64,000 nucleotides of DNA from Brassica napus (Eukaryota; Streptophyta; Magnoliopsida; Brassicales; Brassicaceae). The notes under the pieces were generated by a model that worked only from the letters and a program-made list of their open reading frames with translations, ran no database searches and was not told where the DNA came from. Positions 57,116-64,000 of the stretch are shown in pieces; position 1 is the stretch's first letter; each line of letters opens with the position of its first letter. The position numbers were made by a program, and so were the translations under genes. The DNA lies in NCBI RefSeq assembly GCF_020379485.1, contig NW_026014658.1, positions 659,001-723,000 of the forward strand, read 5' to 3'.

Positions 57116-58807
57116 GGCTGGGATTCAGGCTACTCAAATGGACGGACTGAGGTTCAAGAACTCGGACTGGACAGGACGGACGGATGGCTATGGAGGGGCT
57201 AGACGGACGCGATGGAGAGGGAGATGGCCGATCTGGTTCCTGAAACAAAAGAGAGTTATTTTTATGAGTTTTTATGAATCAAAATGATGAACAGAAAGAA
57301 AACTAAATGATAAATGAGGAACAGAAGCAAATATGACTTTTGGCGGGTTTTTATATTGAATGGAAAATCTAGAACTATATGATGCAAAATGAAACAAAAT
57401 AAGAGAAGGATAGAGATGGCTGATGGATTCAAGTCGCTGGACTGATGTCTCTCTCAAGCCGGATCAAGGGATGGATTGAAGTGGATTTGCGGATAAGGTT
57501 TTGATTGAATCTCTCAATCTGATGAAATGGATCGAATTGATTGACTCTCTCAATCTGTGTACTGAGCTTGTTTGATTTGCACAAACAAACTAGACTCACG
57601 AAATCAATAGAACAACAAAGAATCTCTCTTTGAATCCTAAAGACCGATATTTTATACAAAGAACAATCTTTGATAAAAACTGAATAAACTTTTTATTAAC
57701 TTGGTGATTGAAGGTTCTTCTTTACAAGGACGACAATGAGCTTATATAATGATCAGAAACAAAGACTCTAATGTTCTAAAAAGATAAGAAAGGAAACAAA
57801 TCAAAGACAAAGCAATAAATTGAAAAACTAGCTGTTGGAGCTTTTTGTGGGATGTTGGCTCTAAGTGAAGAAACTTGATTTGCTTGAATTTGGACAGTTA
57901 AAGGGGATAAGAGAGCTTTCTTGGGACCTTCTTGAATGCTTGGTAGATGCTGATCTCGTCCTTGCCTTGGTAGAAAAAGAGCTCTTGGAGTTTGAATGCA
58001 AGAGACTCCAAATAAGGCAGTTTGGTGATAATGGGGATCTTCTTATTCCTATGTGGGCTGGTGCATGGGATGAAGTTGTAGAACTCTTCTGGCTCGTGTA
58101 TAATGTTTCCGGGATGTCATGGTTTAGTCTGGACGTCGTCTGGTTCTCCTGGTTGGATTGGAATTGCTTGGAATGGATCAAACCAAAAGATTGTCCAATC
58201 TTTCCATAAATAGCTCCGGTTGGATTTAAGTGATTCTCCATTGAACCGACTGATCTCCTGAGTTCTGGTGCAGCTAAGGACTTCTGGAATACCTCCTGAT
58301 TGGTTGAAATGATCTCCTGATCGCCAATGTCTTGTTTGAAGCTGATTGAACCGGTTAGCTTCCAATTGAGGCAAGTGTAGAACTGGTTTGACCGGTTTTG
58401 AAGATTGGATCATAACTTCATAATTCCGTGGCCATTTCTCCTGATCTTGGGCTTTATGGAAAGGTGATAAACTCCTATTGACTCCTATGATGGGCTTTGC
58501 TTCAGGCCGCTCCTTAATTGAGCTTGAATCTTCTTCTAAGGTCGGGTACTCGCAGATGGACGGGTTGGGAAACCTCTGAATTGTAAAATTCATAACTTCT
58601 TGCTCCGTGATTATATTGGCCCAATTCCAATTAGCCTGGACTCCATCTTGAGTGAAGAATCCATAAAAATTAGACTCGTGATTTAAACCCTCCTGGTTTG
58701 TAAGATATGGCTTTTTTAGTGCACATATATCCTGGTTGGCGCCTTGGCTGGTTGAGTAGGGTGTTGGGTCGACCTCTGGTTCAGCTGCTGAATTGCTGGC
58801 CGCAACA
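57116..58807 (-). mobile_element. Element Z 3' LTR (missing its last 7 bp)
   Basis: The part 57116-57578 matches the 5' LTR at 61724-62251. The expected terminal bases TGTAACA (minus) are absent where it meets satellite. The LTR start at 58807 (TGTTGCGGCC on the minus strand) is inferred from a strong polypurine tract next to it, because X2 interrupts the other LTR before that point. A minus-strand TATATAAG box is at 57741-57750. Compared with the 5' LTR it lacks about 65 bp between two 16-bp direct repeats. Confidence 0.78.
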
Positions 58808-60948
58808 TTCCCTCCCCCTTGAAAAGGTTTCGACCTTGAAACTGTATAACCTGCACCAAGATAGAGCAAGTCAGCTTTCATACTCATTTGATATTCTAAG
58901 GTCTTACCTTGATATTGTTTCGGTTTGGGGATGGATTGTGCATCTGGTGGCTCTTCTTTCAGAAAATAGGATAGGATCACGCCTCTGCTATTGACTTTGG
59001 CATTTTTTATCTCCTTCAGTGGATGGTCCTTCATACTCCTAGTAGGCTCAGTTCTGACCATCTTTGGGTTTGATTCTCCTAGCAACAAAAGATTATCCGG
59101 TGGGATTTCTTTGAAGCTTTCTCCTTTGCATTATATCTGTGTTTGGACACTGATAAAAACAATTTGAAATTTCCAGACTTACTTTGATAGCTTCCACAAG
59201 TTGAAGAATGATTTTCTTCTTTGGAAAACTTGTTTTTGTTTGCTGCCTTCTTTGCATCTTTTGACCTTGGTGGTTATGAACTTCAACTTCTTTTATTCCT
59301 GGATCAAAACTTTTTGGCAAAGACAAGTGCATTATATCTGGATAATCAAGTGTCTTGGACGTTTTAAGATCAGAGAAGATTACCTTAAGTCTTGGCATTT
59401 GAACACATTGTTCAACACTAGACTTCCACTTGTGAGGTGGTTCATGGCTGGGCTTATGGTCTGGTTCTTTCCTTGGAACTTCAGTAAGAAAATAGCTTTC
59501 ATATTTACTCTCTACATCAAGAACACACATGTCAATACCAGTATCTCTAGGTGGTGTTTGACACTTACCTTGGTTTGATACTTTATTTACTGGTTTTGCT
59601 TCTTTAAGCAACATGAACTGCATTGTGTCTTGAACCTTCTCCTGGTTCGTCACTGGTGTGGCGCCTGGTGGCTCTTCTCCTTTGAATTCATGCTCTTTAA
59701 TTCCTGTTACAACACCTTTTGACAAAGACAAGTGCATTACACAAGAATTTGGAACCAACAAATCAGATTGAATAAAACTATCACTCTTCATAGATAAATC
59801 TGTTTTCTTTTCTAGTGATGTTTCTATCAATACTTGCTTAGTAGGACAAACTACAGCATAGTGTCCTTTCTTATGACATCTATAACATGTCTGATATTTT
59901 AAATCCTCAGATTTAGAAGACTTACCTTGGCTTGATGGGTCTTCTTCCTTTGGGTTTAAAATCTCCTTGTCTCTTGGACTTAAATCATGGACAACTTTGG
60001 ATCTCAACAAGGATGTGGAGATCGTGTCTTTCTAGACCTCAGGACCTGGCTTAGCATCCTTGGACAAAGACAAGTGACTCATACCAGTTGTAGATGATTT
60101 ATAAACAAATTTATCAAGTATTGGACTTACCTTGGCCTTTTCTTGAAAAATCGGTTTGTCTGATTTTTCTTTGTGTCTGGCCAACGTGTCTTGGCTGACA
60201 AAGTTCTTTCTCTCCATGGTCTTTGGGACCTCATAAGGTTGGGATTGATCATAGAAAACCGTGTGCCCCTGGTTTGGCCGAATCTGATCTTGATGGATCA
60301 AGCTTCTATGGCCTTGTTGTGGCACCACTCTCTTTGCCTCTTTGGACCCATGGCTTGAAAACCTCCTTGGGTACCTTTCTCTAATATCTGGTGTTGGAAG
60401 TGAGGATACATACTTCCTGATCATGGCCTCTTTAAGATCTTCCCACGTTTTGATAGTCTCTCTTTGACTCTTCCATCTTGCACTATCTACACCTTTCCAC
60501 CATTTGTCTGCACTTCCGGTGAGTTGTTTGATGGCATGGCTCAGCTTTTCTTTCTTTGGCACGCCATGGTATGAATACCAATCATCCATGGTTCTTTCCC
60601 ATTAGAGATAGTCATCTGGCCAATTGCTTCCTTAAAAAGAATAAATCTTAACTTCATTAGCAGATTTAAAATCAAGATAAGTATTAGTTAAGTATTTATG
60701 AGTTGAAGAAGTATGGTGTGGGGTGATCCATGAAGGATCTGGTGGCTTGGGCTCAACATAGCCAGCCTCTGGTGCATCTCCAAATCTTCTTTCTCCATGT
60801 TGTGGTCGTCGGCCTTGTGGCTTAGTCCTTTTTCCCAACTGAGCAATCTTATCTGAGCTCTTGTATAGCTATTAGTTGTTGGCTCAGAGTGGCCTCTATG
60901 GTTTGGCCGTGTGCTTCTCCTACCATTGCTCCCTGAAATCAATCTCAA
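58117..60948 (-). pseudogene. Element Z gag-only polyprotein, broken
   Basis: The minus-strand pieces are 60948-60632 (degraded N-terminus), 60589-60032, 60010-59093 and 59088-58117. The second has a retrotransposon gag core (GSADKWWKG, TWEDLKEAM). The third has one zinc knuckle, CYRCHKKGHYAVVC, and repeated MHLSLSKG-type segments. The fourth continues through the polypurine tract and about 690 bp into the 3' LTR. A TAG separates pieces two and three in the same frame, and a one-base shift near 59125 separates three and four. No protease, reverse transcriptase or integrase is present, so Z is non-autonomous. I recall many similar Brassica proteins labelled as gag-domain proteins. Confidence 0.82.
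58808..58822 (-). other. Element Z polypurine tract
   Basis: The minus strand reads TCAAGGGGGAGGGAA, directly before TGTTGCGGCC. Confidence 0.75.
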
Positions 60949-61271
60949 AGATCAAGTGAAGTATGGGAAGTTTTTGTCGAGCATAAAAACAATGAACAAT
61001 GCAAAACTATTTTAAACTAAACCGAGAACAAATGCAAGTATGAACCGATATGAAATAACTATGCAACAAAAATAATTTTTCTTTTGGTTTTCTTAATGTG
61101 AACTCGAGATTAAACTAGATGATATGATATTAAACACAAACGGAAAGAAAATATGGAAACAAACTAACAAGGATATTTTTTTTTTGAATTTTCTTAGGAT
61201 GAAATGCGAAAACCGGAAATGGAAACTAAAATGTATGCTTGGACCAAAATGATATAAACTAAGCTGAATGA

Positions 61272-61310
<39 letters not shown>

Positions 61311-61701
61311 AAATGCAAATAAGAGACTTATGAAACAACTATGGTTTGCACGAAATTAAAAAAAAAATGCTATGCCTTTTTATTTTTATTTTTATGCAAG
61401 ATTCAAACAAGAAACAAATATGGAATGTAGATTTTTTTTGTTTTTTTTAAATGAATGCACAAAATCTAAAAATGGAAAGTGGAGCTGGGGAATGAATGCA
61501 AACACAATATGAGATTTCTTTTTCAAATTTTCGTGAATCAAATGCAAGAAACTTCTTCTCTTTTGTTTTTCTTTTCTTAAAAACAATAACAATGCAAAAA
61601 CTGTTTTTTTTTTATTTTTGGCTTTTTGAATTAATGATGAAACAAATGCAAGCAAGTATGAATGATGCAAGGATAGAATGGACCTGACTCAAGAACCTTT
61701 C
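60949..61701 (-). mobile_element. Element Z leader, AT-rich, non-coding
   Basis: It lies between the primer-binding site and gag. It consists of A/T-rich low-complexity sequence with long T and A runs and no credible gene. Confidence 0.6.
61268..61310. repeat. TA microsatellite plus poly-T in the Z leader
   Basis: About 12 TA units are followed by a run of about 18 T. Confidence 0.9.
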
Positions 61702-61716
61702 GGCTCTGATACCAAA
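61702..61716 (-). other. Element Z primer-binding site (initiator tRNA-Met)
   Basis: The minus strand reads TTTGGTATCAGAGCC directly after the LTR end TGTAACA. It fixes Z on the minus strand. Confidence 0.9.
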
Positions 61717-62251
61717 TGTTACAGGCTGGGATTCAGGCTACTCAAATGGACGGACTGAGGTTCAAGAACTCGGACTGGACAGGACAGACGGACGGCTATG
61801 GAGCGGCTAGACGGACGCGATGGAGAGGGAGATGGCCGATCTGGTTCCTGAAACAAAAGAGAGTTATTTTTATGAGTTTTTATGAATCAAAATGATGAAC
61901 AGAAAGAAAACTAAATGATAAATGAAGAACAGAAGCAAATATGACTTTTTATGGGTTTTTATATTGAATGGAAAATCTAGAACTATATGATGCAAAATGA
62001 AACAAATTAAGAGAAGGATAGAGATGGCTGATGGATTCAAGTTGCTGGACTGATGTCTCTCTCAACAAGAACAGGGGATGGAGATGGAGTGAAGGTGGGA
62101 TCTTGCTTGCTGAACTGATGTCTCTCTCAAGCCGGATCAAGGGATGGATCGAAGTGGATTTGCGGATGAGGTTTTGATTGAATCTCTCAATCTGATGAAA
62201 TGGATCGAATTGATTGAGTCTCTCAATCTGTGTACTGAGCTTGTTTGATTT
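61717..62251 (-). mobile_element. Element Z 5' LTR, visible part
   Basis: It matches 57116-57578, with an extra 65 bp near 62050-62115, and is interrupted at 62251 by X2. The bases before the break, GATTT (62247-62251), continue in the intact LTR as GATTTGCACAAAC (57574-57586), so GATTT should recur beyond the window after X2. Confidence 0.85.
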
Positions 62252-64000
62252 TGTAAGACCCGTTCCTGGTCTCTTGACCCAACTGGATACGAATGCTTAC
62301 TTATTAATTTCTTTGCTTGTTTGATCCATTTTAAGTCTTTTATTTGCTAAGTCATATTCGAATATGAGGTTCATAAACAAAGGAACAGATTGCACAGCGG
62401 AATAACAATCTTTAAACTTTGTATTACATAGAAACATGAGATTCAATACACAACTTCTTAACAGTCTCATAGACAATCACTAGTTCATCCCTAGTATCAT
62501 CTAACCACACGTTACACAGCCTCTCACTGACCGAGCCTTCACGGCTCCTTGGCTTGACCAGAACCATCCTTAGTTCCTGAAACCACAACCAGATAAGCAT
62601 TAATCATAACCGAGAATAGAACGGATTGATTCTACAATGCTTGGCTTGGTTCCTAGAACTTAGATAAACCTCAGTCAACACAATCATAAACAGTATGAAC
62701 CTACCTACCGTATCCTAAGTCATTCAACCAACCACCCCTTGACTTAGAATCAGATAGATAGTCCAGAATAGATAAACAGAACACACGAACAGATCCGGAT
62801 CGTCCCCAAAGACCAATCCGTCTAACCGGATAGAATCTAGGTGCGACCGGCCAATGGAGTCCGGCTCAATGGCCCAACGGACTCCCTTACCTGATCCGGC
62901 CTTAGGCCTGGATCCAATCGGCCGAGTAAGCCTCAAGCCTAATCCGGAAGGCTTAGCAACCGGTCAGACCTTGCGACTCTACCTTGGCTTAGACAAACCG
63001 TGACCTTGTCTTGACTAGACAAGCCATAGGCTGATCCATAAGGATCGGTCCTAACCTGTCCCGAAAGACACCGTTTGGAACATGCACCCTTTGGCCATTC
63101 GTGCCTCTTGGACACTCATGACTCTTGACAACTCGTGCCCTTTGGGTCATTCCCAACCGTTCGTCCTAACCGCCCAGTCTTGGTGCGATCGGATCATCCC
63201 ACTAACCGACCCGTGTCTAGGCTAGCGGTTTGGTTATGTTCGGCCAAAGCCTAGGGACGTGTCCCTTGGACTCAACCAACACAACCTTTCGTGTTTAACC
63301 AGAGAGAAGAGAAGAGAAACGAATTGAAACAGATAAGGAGAGCCGGATGGGACTTAGGAACCGAGCAGAGCCGCGGTGCGGTCGCATGGACCGTCCGTTC
63401 GGTCTGATGGAGCCACGGCCCATCACATACCTTGTGAACCACGTCTGGGTTCTCCATGCTCTTCTCCTTGTCTTGATCTCCCATTCTTGACCGGAGTTAG
63501 TTCTCAAACGATCAGAGTCGCCGGAACACAACACCACCACAATCGGCCTTTCTCTTGGCCGGAACTCTCTCTTTCTCTCTTTCTTTCTCTCTACGTTTTC
63601 TCTGAGTATTTTACTCTGGAATTGGATAATGAAATCGACCAGAGAGCCCCCATATTTATAGAAAACGAGGGGGTAAGTCTTGCCCCACGAACAGGCATGA
63701 CTTGCTAGCGAATGGGCACCATCGGCCAAGGGTTGTCCCCTTTCGGCCACTTGCATCCCTTCGCCCTTTCTGATTGGGTTTGGGGTCGGCCACAAGCCCA
63801 ACCCACGCCCCAAGCCTCCTGGACTTAGCCCACGGCCTTGTCCTAAGACCCAACAGCCCATGGCCTCATGGCCGGACCTCACAGCCCGCCACTGACCTGG
63901 ACCCGGACCATCGGCCTAAAGCCCGGATAGTCCGTCTAGCTGAGATGAGCTGACTCTCAGCTGCCTCAGCTGAGTGAGCTAGTAGTCCAGCTAGTGGAGC
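62252..64000 (-). mobile_element. X2: second X-family LTR, inverted, cut by window end
   Basis: The plus-strand start TGTAAGACCCG is the inverted end of the X LTR. Homology to 46567-44816 continues to the last base, leaving about 259 bp outside. The inverted TATA box is at 63651-63660. Whether it is a solo LTR or part of a full element cannot be seen. Confidence 0.88.

Noticed and set aside
48181..57248. Long frames up to 461 codons in satellite block 2 as a Cys/His-rich protein family
   Set aside because: Same reason; starts and stops move with repeat variants and no frame is favoured.
59201..59578. Plus-strand 125-codon frame in element Z
   Set aside because: Antisense shadow of the gag polyprotein in AT-rich sequence.
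63295..63882. 195-codon minus-strand frame inside the X2 LTR
   Set aside because: It overlaps the LTR promoter and leader, has low-complexity composition, and the equivalent in X (45060-45545) is broken into shorter frames.
1..64000. Typical Brassicaceae centromere satellite (about 176 bp), 5S rRNA, tRNA genes
   Set aside because: I looked for their characteristic strings and saw none; the tRNA-like matches are primer-binding sites only.

Overview
This window is plant nuclear heterochromatin, most likely pericentromeric DNA of a Brassica species (A genome, Brassica rapa-like). I find no ordinary host gene. Every long open frame is either a Ty3/gypsy retrotransposon product or a shadow inside a tandem repeat. 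The assignment rests on Brassicaceae-type Ty3/gypsy elements (Tat, CRM and Del/Tekay types), two large blocks of a GC-rich degenerate satellite spaced at about 200-240 bp, and a 25S rDNA fragment joined to that satellite. From memory, B. rapa pericentromeric heterochromatin has been described as a mosaic of retrotransposons, a 238-bp degenerate repeat (TR238) and rDNA derivatives. The window fits that picture, but I cannot compare sequences.

Layout. (1) 1-9323: a very young Tat-type element (A1), plus strand. It has an intact 1300-aa protease-polymerase frame and a spliced antisense coiled-coil ORF, but no gag. Its LTRs carry a tandem array of a perfect 26-bp palindrome. A1 sits inside (2) 9324-13682, a decayed CRM-like chromovirus (C), which itself sits in (3) 13683-18422, satellite block 1. 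(4) 18423-19217 is a degenerate antisense 25S rRNA fragment. (5) 19218-38577 holds a tandem duplication (unit about 8.4 kb in copy 1, about 9.3 kb in copy 2). Each copy has a Del/Tekay-like LTR plus gag fragment (B), then an inverted non-coding relative of A1 (A2, A3). A3 is complete with a CCTAT target duplication; A2 has lost about 0.9 kb. (6) 38583-48186 is a nest of minus-strand Del/Tekay-like material: an LTR fragment (W), and a broken element Y whose 5' LTR contains an intact solo LTR (X) with CATCC target duplications. (7) 48187-57115 is satellite block 2. (8) 57116-62251 is a minus-strand gag-only element (Z), whose 5' LTR is interrupted at 62252 by a second X-type LTR running off the window end.

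How the parts relate. The nesting gives an order: satellite and rDNA first, then C, B, Y and Z, then A, X and the duplication, with A1 among the latest. A1 encodes protease, reverse transcriptase, two RNase H domains and integrase. A2 and A3 keep only cis-acting parts (LTR, primer-binding site, polypurine tract) and so look like passengers needing proteins in trans. Z encodes only gag. Both satellite blocks show long open frames on both strands because the internal repeat units lack stop codons; I treat these as non-coding. Satellite blocks 1 and 2 both contain higher-order tandem repeats of about 1.83-1.89 kb.
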